A program made the translations under genes and the position numbers. The notes below the pieces were generated by a model. The model did not search any database. It was not told the origin of the DNA and saw only the letters and a list, made by a program, of their open reading frames with translations. Positions 56,876 to 64,000 of a stretch of 64,000 nt of DNA are shown one piece after another. How positions within the stretch are numbered: the stretch's first letter is position 1; the number at the start of each line of letters is the position of its first letter. This stretch comes from UBA5109 sp965661005. Lineage in GTDB: Bacteria; Pseudomonadota; Gammaproteobacteria; Pseudomonadales; Pseudohongiellaceae. Where the stretch lies: positions 228,110 through 292,109 of the forward strand of contig CBFICB010000003.1 of NCBI GenBank assembly GCA_965661005.1, read 5' to 3'.

Positions 56876-57493
56876 TTAAACCAAGCTTTCCAAGTCTTCT
56901 GCCGTATCTATATCTCTTAGCGCTGGCAGCATCGAAAAACCCAAACCACAGTGCTTTAACTGATCAACAGTCTGCTGTAAAACATGTGCACTGCCCCAGT
57001 CTATATCCTGAAATATTTGCTGATATGGACTCTTCATCGCTATCAACACATACCCTCCATCTACGGCAGGACCCAAAACCACATCATTGCTACTGTTATC
57101 TAACTCCTGTAAAGCCAACTTAAGATAATCCTTATCGATGCCGGGACAGTCACTCCCAATAATGACCACCTGTGATGACTCTTGGAGTACCTCTTTAGCA
57201 GCATGAAACATTTTGTCACCCAGACTAAGGCCTTTTTGTAATTTAATCTCACCTTCAAAATGAAGAAATGCCGAATGATCTCGCGCTTGATCAACCCAGA
57301 GCTGGATTGAGCACAGCCCGAAGCTATTAAGCACGTCAATCTGTCTATTCATCAGCTTTACATGCATATCCAAGGCTCCCTGATCTCCCAGAGCAGGAAT
57401 TAAGCGGGTTTTAACCTGGCCTTTAATCGGAGCCCTTGCAAACATGGCGATACAACTATCTGGATACTCTCGGTCTGGCATAACTTGGGTCAT
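56876..57493 (-). CDS. Glycosyltransferase, TIGR04282 family (arsenosugar biosynthesis type)
   Basis: 205-residue GT-A-like protein of the DUF2064/TIGR04282 family, often paired with TIGR04283 and radical SAM ArsS. It shows the nucleotide-sugar N-terminus CIAMFARAPIKGQVKTRLIP, the metal region VVIIGSDCPGI and LGPAVDGGYVLIAM. It is preceded by the TIGR04283 gene with a three-base gap, which makes co-translation likely. The arsenosugar role is inferred from the family name and context. Confidence 0.85.
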   Translation of the reverse strand: MTQVMPDREYPDSCIAMFARAPIKGQVKTRLIPALGDQGALDMHVKLMNRQIDVLNSFGLCSIQLWVDQARDHSAFLHFEGEIKLQKGLSLGDKMFHAAKEVLQESSQVVIIGSDCPGIDKDYLKLALQELDNSSNDVVLGPAVDGGYVLIAMKSPYQQIFQDIDWGSAHVLQQTVDQLKHCGLGFSMLPALRDIDTAEDLESLV

Positions 57494-57496
57494 GGC

Positions 57497-58198
57497 TTAT
57501 TTTGAATCCGGATAATATTGATCTGCTAATTTCCCGGGGTTTGCACCAAAAAAATAAGCAAGCCTTAAATGCCACATTAAGTATATTGTTTTATAAATAC
57601 CTTTATTTTCCCAACGGCGGCTGGATGTTTTGACAGGCTCTTTCAAACAAAAGGGACGACTGTAGTTCAAAAGCTTTTTGCTCAGAGCAAGGTCTTCCAT
57701 CAAAGGGATACGGTCAAACAAGCCCACATCTTCAAATATTTGCTTATTCACAAAAATTGCCTGATCACCTGTGGCTATGCCACTTAAAGCACTTCGTATG
57801 TTCATAGCACTAGCAATCAATTTAAAAATAAGCTTCTTACTGCTAAAACTGACATTAAAACGGCCCCAATAATGTTGATCGGACTCTAAAGCCTGCAAGA
57901 TTAGTTTATCAGCCGATTCTGGTAGACCTGTGTCAGCGTGTAAAAAGAGTAAAATATCATTTTTAGCGACGTCTGCACCTTCATTCATTTGATGTGCCCG
58001 CCCTTTTACCGTCTGAATAAAACGATCTACCAAAGGCCTGGCAACCGCCAAACTCTGGTCATGGCTACCACCATCTACCAGAATAATTTCATGCCCAAGG
58101 TCACGATAAATCTGCAGTTTAGGTAAATTTTGACCCAGCGCTGCCTCTTCATTAAGCGCAGGGATAATGATGCTTATTTTTCTTGGAACTGAAGACAC
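57497..58198 (-). CDS. Glycosyltransferase, TIGR04283 family (arsenosugar biosynthesis type)
   Basis: 233-residue GT2-like protein. The N-terminus KISIIIPALNEEAALGQNLP is the GT2 nucleotide-binding start, LVDGGSHDQSL the next strand, and LFLHADTGLP carries the DxD-equivalent. The family segment GDQAIFVNKQIFEDVGLF is present. It sits between ArsS (26 bases upstream) and the TIGR04282 gene (3 bases downstream). Confidence 0.87.
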   Translation of the reverse strand: MSSVPRKISIIIPALNEEAALGQNLPKLQIYRDLGHEIILVDGGSHDQSLAVARPLVDRFIQTVKGRAHQMNEGADVAKNDILLFLHADTGLPESADKLILQALESDQHYWGRFNVSFSSKKLIFKLIASAMNIRSALSGIATGDQAIFVNKQIFEDVGLFDRIPLMEDLALSKKLLNYSRPFCLKEPVKTSSRRWENKGIYKTIYLMWHLRLAYFFGANPGKLADQYYPDSK

Positions 58199-58224
58199 TG
58201 GCTTAGTATTTGAGATAGTTTAAT

Positions 58225-59187
58225 TTAATCACTCAAGGCTCCTCCGCAACTACTTCCTTGCCCGGCGGTACAACCATAACAATGCTCACCGATAGCGATC
58301 GCTTTGCCTGTCAAATCTATATCAAGAATATCTTTGATGTGGGGTCTTGGTTTGCTGACCGCAATCAATGGCATCTCCAGCATTTGATTAAAGTCACAAT
58401 CATATACATAACCTTGATAATCGATACTAAGCAGATTGCGGCACATGACTGTCTCTAGATTGGAAGCACTATAGGCGCCCTTTAAAATATCCATATATTC
58501 TTCATATAAACCTTTTGCCAACAACCAGCCCCCAAAGCGACTAATCGGCATATTAGTAATCGTAAAAAGTTGGTTGAACACAATGCCATAATCACTTTCC
58601 AAAATGCGTTTGTAATCGGCTTCAAGTTCAGCCTGCCCAGGAGGTAAATTTAAATCCTGGGGGTTATAAACCAGATTTAGCTGTAAATCCGAATCAATAC
58701 CATAGCCAAGGCTATTTAAATTTTGTAGAGCTAGGATGCTGCCTTCAAAGATGCCCTTTCCCCGTTGTTTTTCAACATTTTGCTCGGAGTAACAAGGTAA
58801 AGAAGCTGTCACCGTAACCCTGTTATCTGCTAAAAATTGAGCAGTATCCTCATACCCAGGTTCATGCAAAATCATTAAGTTACAGCGATCTATCACCTCG
58901 ATGCCCAGCTTTTGAGCGCTACTTACAAGATATCGGAAATGAGGATTCATTTCTGGTGCTCCACCAGTTAAATCCAGAGTATGAATATTAAGCCTCTTTA
59001 AGGCCTGAATAATAAGATTCACTACTTCCAGACTCATGATTTCCTTACGAGTCGGCCCGGCATTAACGTGGCAATGAACACAAGTTAGATTGCACAGATA
59101 ACCTAAATTCACCTGTAGAGTATTCAGATCATCACGATATAGTGGAGGGAAATCGGTTTCTAACAACAATGGTTTAGTGTCTAGCAT
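58225..59187 (-). CDS. arsS: Arsenosugar biosynthesis radical SAM protein ArsS-like
   Basis: Radical SAM enzyme that transfers an adenosyl group to methylated arsenic in arsenosugar synthesis. The cluster motif is CNLTCVHCHV (CxxxCxxC) near residue 30, with DLTGGAPEMNPHF following. The C-terminal DUF3641 domain has a Cys-rich HCYGCTAGQGSSCGG and YDCDFNQML. The 320-residue length is typical. The frame opens at 59271; the ATG at 59187 gives MLDTKPLLLETDFPPLYRD, the family start. The methyltransferase arsM is not seen in the window. Some ArsS-like proteins act on other substrates, so the role is provisional. Confidence 0.87.
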   Translation of the reverse strand: MLDTKPLLLETDFPPLYRDDLNTLQVNLGYLCNLTCVHCHVNAGPTRKEIMSLEVVNLIIQALKRLNIHTLDLTGGAPEMNPHFRYLVSSAQKLGIEVIDRCNLMILHEPGYEDTAQFLADNRVTVTASLPCYSEQNVEKQRGKGIFEGSILALQNLNSLGYGIDSDLQLNLVYNPQDLNLPPGQAELEADYKRILESDYGIVFNQLFTITNMPISRFGGWLLAKGLYEEYMDILKGAYSASNLETVMCRNLLSIDYQGYVYDCDFNQMLEMPLIAVSKPRPHIKDILDIDLTGKAIAIGEHCYGCTAGQGSSCGGALSD

Positions 59188-59331
59188 AATATAAATCAAT
59201 CTCAGTCGAGGAAATGGCGACGCCTTGCTTTTTAGCATTCTATTGAATGGCATTAGGATAAGCAAAAGCACAGCTTATATTATTGTCAGCACAACGTTAC
59301 AATAGATTATAAGTTAAACGAGTTGTTACAC

Positions 59332-60927
59332 ATGTCTGCTATTTATTCTCTTGACGCCTTAAAATTCGATAATAGTTTTTACAAGCTCTTGCCTGCTGAC
59401 CCAGTTATTAACAATAACAGCCGGCATGTAAATGCAGCCTGTTATTCCAAAGTAAATCCTATCCCTTTTCCGAAAGCCGACTTGGTGGCTTTTTCCAGGG
59501 ATATGGCAATTGAACTTGGTCTTAACCCGATGGAATGCATGACTAAGCGTTTTACAGAAGTCTTTAGTGGCACCTTACCGTTAAAAGACATGCAGCCTTT
59601 TGCAGCCTGTTATGGTGGCCATCAATTTGGAAACTGGGCTGGTCAGCTAGGGGATGGCCGCGCAATTAATCTAGGGGAAGTGATTAATAAAAAAGGTCAG
59701 CGCTGGACACTACAACTAAAAGGTTCTGGGCCAACCCCCTATTCTCGACACGCAGATGGTTTTGCTGTTCTAAGGTCTTCTATAAGAGAATTTCTTTGTA
59801 GTGAAGCCATGTATTATCTGAGGGTCCCTACTACTCGAGCGTTATCTTTATTAAGTACTGGGACTCAAGTGGAAAGAGACATGTTCTATAATGGCCAATC
59901 CAAAATGGAGCCTGGAGCCGTAGTCTGTCGAGTAGCTCCCAGTTTTATTCGCTTTGGTAATTTTGAATTATTCACTTCCCGTAACCAAACAGACATCACA
60001 AAGCAGCTTGCTGATTACACTATCAAACATTTCTTTCCGCACCTTGGTAAACCTTCAAAAGAAATCTACATACAGTGGTTTAATGAGATCTGTTTATCAA
60101 CTGCTCGCTTGATAACCGAATGGATGAGAGTCGGTTTTGTGCATGGTGTAATGAACACAGACAATATGTCTATTCTTGGACTGACTATTGATTACGGTCC
60201 ATACGGGTGGCTGGAAGATTATGATCCTTATTGGACGCCCAATACCACTGACGCAGGCGGACGCCGTTATGCTTTTGCCAAGCAAGCTGAAATCGCTCAG
60301 TGGAATTTATTGCAATTAGCCAACGCTATTTATCCTTTAATTGAAGATGCCCAAGCGCTGGAAAATGCATTGAAGAACTACAAAAAAGTCTATGATATCG
60401 CTTGGCGAGATATGATGACCAGCAAGTTAGGTTTACACAGCTTCACCCCATCAAGTGATGAGGCATTGTTCCAAGACTTGCTTCGTAATCTGAAAAATAC
60501 AGAAACAGATATGACATTATTCTTTCGCCATTTGAGCGAATTGAAAGTCAACCAGGAGACAGATGCCAATCAACTTTTATCCATCATTCAACCCGCCTTT
60601 TATAATGAAGAAATAGAAAATGATGCCGCCGAAAATATTAAAATCTGGTTATCGCAATATGTGGAAAGATTAAAACGTGATGGCAAACCTGATGAGGCAA
60701 GACGCCAACAAATGAACGCTGTAAACCCTCTGTATGTTCTTCGTAATTATCTAGCACAAGAAGCTATCGAGCAGGCTGAAGGTGGCAGTTACACCATGAT
60801 TCATGAACTCCAGCAGGTACTTAAAAAACCCTATGAACAACAACCAGGCATGGAACGCTATGCTGAGAAGCGTCCTGACTGGGCGAAGCACAAAGCCGGT
60901 GCTTCTATGCTGTCTTGCAGTTCCTAG
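59332..60927 (+). CDS. selO: Protein adenylyltransferase SelO
   Basis: Pseudokinase-fold enzyme that AMPylates protein substrates on Ser, Thr or Tyr, linked to redox stress. The 531-residue protein has FGNWAGQLGDGRAINLGE, the nucleotide lysine segment LQLKGSGPTPYSRHADG, and VHGVMNTDNMSILGLTIDYGP with the catalytic Asp and metal ligands. The C-terminus is the conserved SMLSCSS, carrying Cys rather than the selenocysteine of vertebrate SelO. The frame opens at TTG 59323; the ATG at 59332 gives the MSAIYSLDALKF start. Confidence 0.95.
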   Translation: MSAIYSLDALKFDNSFYKLLPADPVINNNSRHVNAACYSKVNPIPFPKADLVAFSRDMAIELGLNPMECMTKRFTEVFSGTLPLKDMQPFAACYGGHQFGNWAGQLGDGRAINLGEVINKKGQRWTLQLKGSGPTPYSRHADGFAVLRSSIREFLCSEAMYYLRVPTTRALSLLSTGTQVERDMFYNGQSKMEPGAVVCRVAPSFIRFGNFELFTSRNQTDITKQLADYTIKHFFPHLGKPSKEIYIQWFNEICLSTARLITEWMRVGFVHGVMNTDNMSILGLTIDYGPYGWLEDYDPYWTPNTTDAGGRRYAFAKQAEIAQWNLLQLANAIYPLIEDAQALENALKNYKKVYDIAWRDMMTSKLGLHSFTPSSDEALFQDLLRNLKNTETDMTLFFRHLSELKVNQETDANQLLSIIQPAFYNEEIENDAAENIKIWLSQYVERLKRDGKPDEARRQQMNAVNPLYVLRNYLAQEAIEQAEGGSYTMIHELQQVLKKPYEQQPGMERYAEKRPDWAKHKAGASMLSCSS

Positions 60928-60935
60928 AACAGGCA

Positions 60936-61286
60936 TTACTCACCTGTTGCAACAGCTCCTTCAGGAGGCGCCCAAGTTTCGCAAGGAGTAGGATTCCATT
61001 TTGAATTATCCACTTCACGACGGAAATGCGTGGTAGTCACATAAGGCATCTCAAGGTAAACAGGGTCATCTACTATTGTGGTAACAACAAACCATGCATC
61101 ACCTGAAGGCGCTGTAAAACGATTATAGTATTCCGTCAAAATAGCATCCTCACTGTAAGGGATTCCATTTGGTCTCAAGTATCCAGAGCGCATCTGTGAG
61201 GTAATAACCTTCAAGACTCCCCCCGGGCCGTTAGGCTTATACTTTTCCCCAATGAAGCTGCTATGAATGATTTTTGATATAAATTA
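60936..61286 (-). pseudogene. N-terminally truncated conserved hypothetical protein (remnant)
   Basis: An open frame from just after a stop at 61284-61286 to the stop at 60936. It lacks any ATG before a conserved-looking core starting VLKVITSQMRSGYLRPNG and ends with WNPTPCETWAPP. The sequence TEYYNRFTAPSGDAWFVVTT and DPVYLEMPYVTTTHFRRE looks like the C-terminal part of a secreted protein family from marine proteobacteria. The N-terminal half is missing. A TTG at 61214 could start a 92-residue product, but the open frame continues upstream without a start. Likely a decayed gene beside selO. Confidence 0.5.
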
Positions 61287-61433
61287 AATTAACCTCATAT
61301 TTAAAACTATTATTTCAAAAAGAGTCACACACAAGAAAACTAATTACCCAGACCTAAGATTATCAATAAACTAAATTATATTTATTAAGCGAAATACCAA
61401 AAGCAATGTTAGAATTCACACGCCTAAAATACT

Positions 61434-61510
61434 GCTCCGGTGGCACAGCTGGATAGCGCGGCCCCCTCCTAAGGGGCAGGTCAGAGGTTCGAATCCTCTC
61501 CGGAGCGCCA
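61434..61510 (+). tRNA. tRNA-Arg (anticodon CCU)
   Basis: A 77-base cloverleaf beginning GCTCCGGTGGCACAGC, with anticodon arm GCCCC CTCCTAA GGGGC (CCU at 34-36), T-arm AGAGGTTCGAATCCTCT and encoded 3' CCA at 61508-61510. The acceptor stem GCTCCGG/CCGGAGC pairs perfectly. It reads AGG codons. tRNA genes of this type are common integration sites; no repeated 3' end was seen elsewhere in the window. Confidence 0.97.
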
Positions 61511-61655
61511 CCTCCCTCTTTCATATCTATATAAATCAATAGCTGAAGATTTTGCATGTTTTTGTAACATTTAATCTAGGCAGCTATTGACTCTAACTTT
61601 CTTAAAAAGCCTGCTTATTCTGCACTCAGTTTGTAACACTGAAGCACTAATCTTC

Positions 61656-63512
61656 CTAGAAAAGCTCGTATGCGAAGGGGGTAATACCTCGCTGCTCAAA
61701 AGCAAAATCGAGTGCGGCTCTAGAAATAAAAATCTGGTTATCCGTGTCTCCGGTGAAAGGAAGTTTGATTACGGTGTTCGACGGCGTAAACTCTCCACTA
61801 TAAACTCCCATGACACCTAAATCGTTCATGGCTGCAGAGAAGATAATGTAAGGCCTTCTTTCATCTGGGTTATTTTCCCGGAACACCAATGGCGTAAGAA
61901 CTTTGAGAATCTCTGTTTCACCGAAGGTTAGGACTTCGAACTCTGTTTCTTCGACTTCACTTTCAGCGACTGCATCGAAGTAAAACATTCCACTGCATCC
62001 ATAGACTCCAGCGTCAGCCCATTGCATAACGCCAGTTTTTAACTCGGCATCGAAAGAAGCAATTCTGAAGGCAACATTACAGTAATCCCCAACGAAGGAA
62101 GTTTTTAAATCGGTGTGTTCATCGATAAAGCCCCGAATGGTTTGGTCGTTGCTGGATACATAGCCAGACCAATCATCACGCGTCCATAGCTCATAGATAC
62201 CACCGTATTCGTTTTCAGGAACGCTTATGGCTAAGTCATAAACGTAGGACTCCGCGGGAAATTTCGCATCGGCATCGCACCCGGACACAGCCACTCCATT
62301 GTCATCCTCGCAGATACCCGGCAATATATCGTCGATAGCCAGACTCGAGACATCTTTTCTCACAAGGCAAAATTTTTGCAATGGGACATCGGAATCATAA
62401 TCATTGATGCAGTTCTCTTCAATTTTTTCGCCCCGATCGCTTTTAGCAGCCTTCCACAGATTATTGATCAGATATCTTTCAGAATCAAAGTCATCAAACA
62501 AACGCAGCCATTCACCATCTTCTTCACCAACAAGCATCGCAATTTTCAAATCGCTATCGACATCCAATAGCAAGTCTGGTGAAGCAGCCTCCGGAAAGTA
62601 GAGCCACTCAGCGACCAGATAATCATGGTATTTATCTTCTTCATCATCATCACGCACGCCATTTTTATTTTCGTCTAAGGCTCCGTACTCTCCTTCCCAA
62701 AGGATGAATATGTTCCCTGATGTAAACGCATCCAGCAGATCCACAACATTTCCGTCACCCGATTTTGTCGAGGCGACTATATTTTGCAATTGTCCTGAAA
62801 TTAAAGTCGAAGTTGTTTGTTTAGCTTGTTCCCTAGATACGATAGCTTGACCATTGACCACTAGCTGAGAGGCATTCAAGCTAGCCGCTTTAATAGCTGC
62901 TTCAGTAACATCTCCTACTGAAATATCTTGAAGATCGTCGCTAAGCTCAAGTGCTTGTCTTGTTTCCGCGAAAGCAACAGCAAGCACCTCGGCAACCTGT
63001 TGCAGCTCAGCTTGATTATTTTCCACGAAATTGTTATCGAGTAACTTGGTTGTCTCAGAAACACCAAGAGACCTTTTTACCGTTGCCTCTGCTGTTTCAG
63101 AATTCATCTCCTTGCCAGAATCGATTATTTCCTGCGAGATCAGGGTTGTCAGAGGAGTAACCACGCTGGGGTTGTCCGAAGGAGCCATCATGGTATACGG
63201 CTTTTCAATAGGACCCAGATCTTCATCCAAAGCGGTAATGGGAATATCTGCCAGGATCTGGGTGCCAGCTGGAATTATGCCGTCGTATGTGAACTCGTAA
63301 AAACCACCTGTACTTGTTACCGCGGAAGGCTCGTTAATGTCACAGAGGTAATTATTATTAAGATCAAGACAAACCGTGGCGCCACTGATGTATCCGTCGA
63401 TGACTCTGCCTTCCAAGGTGGTTGACGTCGAAGCACTTAGCATAGGACCGCTACTGCCTCCACCGCATGCTGTTAGAGAAGTTGCTAAAATTAATATCAT
63501 TAGTTTTTTCAT
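61656..63512 (-). CDS. Large lipoprotein of unknown function
   Basis: 618-residue predicted lipoprotein with lipobox SLTAC followed by GGGSSG. Residues about 30-80 form an Ig-like/carboxypeptidase-regulatory-like segment (LEGRVIDGYISGATVCLDL, DINEPSAVTSTGGFYEF), typical of surface lipoproteins of marine gammaproteobacteria. An alpha-helical part (about 110-230) and a beta-rich, Cys-containing C-terminus (about 260-618) follow. The D/N-rich stretches could bind calcium. I do not recognise the C-terminal family. Base composition looks a little more GC-rich than the neighbours, and it lies beyond tRNA-Arg, so it may be accessory. Confidence 0.8.
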   Translation of the reverse strand: MKKLMILILATSLTACGGGSSGPMLSASTSTTLEGRVIDGYISGATVCLDLNNNYLCDINEPSAVTSTGGFYEFTYDGIIPAGTQILADIPITALDEDLGPIEKPYTMMAPSDNPSVVTPLTTLISQEIIDSGKEMNSETAEATVKRSLGVSETTKLLDNNFVENNQAELQQVAEVLAVAFAETRQALELSDDLQDISVGDVTEAAIKAASLNASQLVVNGQAIVSREQAKQTTSTLISGQLQNIVASTKSGDGNVVDLLDAFTSGNIFILWEGEYGALDENKNGVRDDDEEDKYHDYLVAEWLYFPEAASPDLLLDVDSDLKIAMLVGEEDGEWLRLFDDFDSERYLINNLWKAAKSDRGEKIEENCINDYDSDVPLQKFCLVRKDVSSLAIDDILPGICEDDNGVAVSGCDADAKFPAESYVYDLAISVPENEYGGIYELWTRDDWSGYVSSNDQTIRGFIDEHTDLKTSFVGDYCNVAFRIASFDAELKTGVMQWADAGVYGCSGMFYFDAVAESEVEETEFEVLTFGETEILKVLTPLVFRENNPDERRPYIIFSAAMNDLGVMGVYSGEFTPSNTVIKLPFTGDTDNQIFISRAALDFAFEQRGITPFAYELF

Positions 63513-63732
63513 TGTTTTTTCTGCCTTATTTTATTAAGTTTTTTACACGCCAAAAATCTCTGGTATTTCTGGATTTACACATCATTGGCTTTAGCTTCAG
63601 GAGTGATGAGTTTCATCTATTTGAATTTTATAATACCAAATGCTTGATGCAAAGTAGCAACAGCAAAAAATACAGTCAAACAAATAAAAATCGCGCACTT
63701 TTTTTAGACTTAAATTTCTGAAAACTTTGTAC

Positions 63733-64000
63733 TTATCTCTTCCACTCTCCCACCTGGAAACCTTGCACTTGGGTATCAATAACATACACCGCTGTTTCCA
63801 CGGCCAGAGTGATGGCGAATAAAGTGCTCTTGTCCGCACCGCCAAAATGCAGTCCATGTGTGCCGGGAGGCGCTGTAGTATTGGAGGATATATATGCTAT
63901 AAAGGTAGTACAGATCGGGGATATTGCAAATGGCTGCTTGATTTGACAGCTTCCAACAACTTGCTTGTCAGGTGAAGCAGGCGGCATAATTGAACAGCAT
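63733..64000 (-). CDS. Partial CDS at the right edge (possible beta-propeller C-terminus)
   Basis: The frame is open from the window edge to the stop at 63733. The visible 88 or so codons include GTHGLHFGGADKSTLFAIT and AVYVIDTQVQGFQ, which resemble the last blade of SMP-30/gluconolactonase-like propellers. An ATG at 63987 exists but has no clear ribosome site, and the frame continues to the edge, so the gene probably begins outside the window. Identity is a weak guess. Confidence 0.4.
   Translation of the reverse strand, partial: CCSIMPPASPDKQVVGSCQIKQPFAISPICTTFIAYISSNTTAPPGTHGLHFGGADKSTLFAITLAVETAVYVIDTQVQGFQVGEWKR

Noticed and set aside
61363..61557. Open frame on the minus strand with GAPERIRTSDLPLRRG
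   Set aside because: It is the antisense translation of tRNA-Arg, again a known false call.
63597..63857. 86-codon minus-strand frame near the right edge
   Set aside because: Overlaps the better-supported partial frame 63733-64000 in another phase and has no recognisable features.

Overview
The window is about 64 kb of moderately AT-rich chromosome from a gammaproteobacterium, probably an uncultured or marine lineage near Pseudomonadales/Cellvibrionales. This rests on long blocks whose gene order matches, from memory, the Pseudomonas chromosome: cysG-serS-(crcB)-rarA-lolA-ftsK-trxB-aat-bpt-infA-clpA-clpS-cspD; purC-bamC-dapA-perM-tusA-bepA-nadA; tRNA-Lys-queC-queE-cpoB-pal-tolBARQ-ruvBAC-yebC-aspS; proS; and yihY-arsC/yfgD-wrbA-DUF2069-hda-DUF2066. 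No rRNA, CRISPR array, prophage or intact transposon was seen.

Layout. 0-6.6 kb: gltX and a GNAT acetyltransferase, then a glutamate dehydrogenase gene split by an in-frame TAG, an unlisted 47-aa basic small gene with a very good ribosome site, and a class III nucleotide-cyclase-like gene broken by one frameshift and two stops. 6.6-24.6 kb: siroheme synthesis, seryl-tRNA synthetase, fluoride export, replication/outer-membrane housekeeping, the complete N-degron set (two aminoacyl-protein transferases, ClpA and ClpS), CspD, and RNA-modification genes (rluE, mnmC). 24.6-35.1 kb: an FKBP isomerase, a small leucine-rich-repeat lipoprotein, miaE, rmuC, purC, bamC, dapA, perM, tusA, bepA, nadA and tRNA-Lys. 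35.1-49.5 kb: queuosine genes, the Tol-Pal envelope operon, RuvABC, aspS, an HU-like protein and proS. 49.5-60.9 kb: membrane and stress genes, SppA, Hda, and an arsenosugar-type trio (two glycosyltransferases plus radical SAM ArsS), then selO. 60.9-64 kb: more accessory in character, with an N-terminally truncated conserved fragment, tRNA-Arg(CCU), a large lipoprotein and a gene running off the right edge.

Functional themes: envelope integrity (LolA, BamC, BepA, Tol-Pal, SppA), N-degron proteolysis (Aat and Bpt mark proteins, ClpS delivers them, ClpA unfolds them), tRNA modification and charging (MnmC, MiaE, QueC/E, TusA; GltX, SerS, AspS, ProS), and DNA repair and replication control (RuvABC, RarA, FtsK, Hda, RmuC).

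I did not find a convincing new defence or biosynthetic system. The most noteworthy items are the two interrupted genes in the first 6.5 kb, the small basic gene between them, the acidic tail on CspD, the terminator that sits almost on the cpoB ribosome site, and the arsenosugar trio without a visible arsM. Family assignments come from reading the translations by eye; no database search was run.
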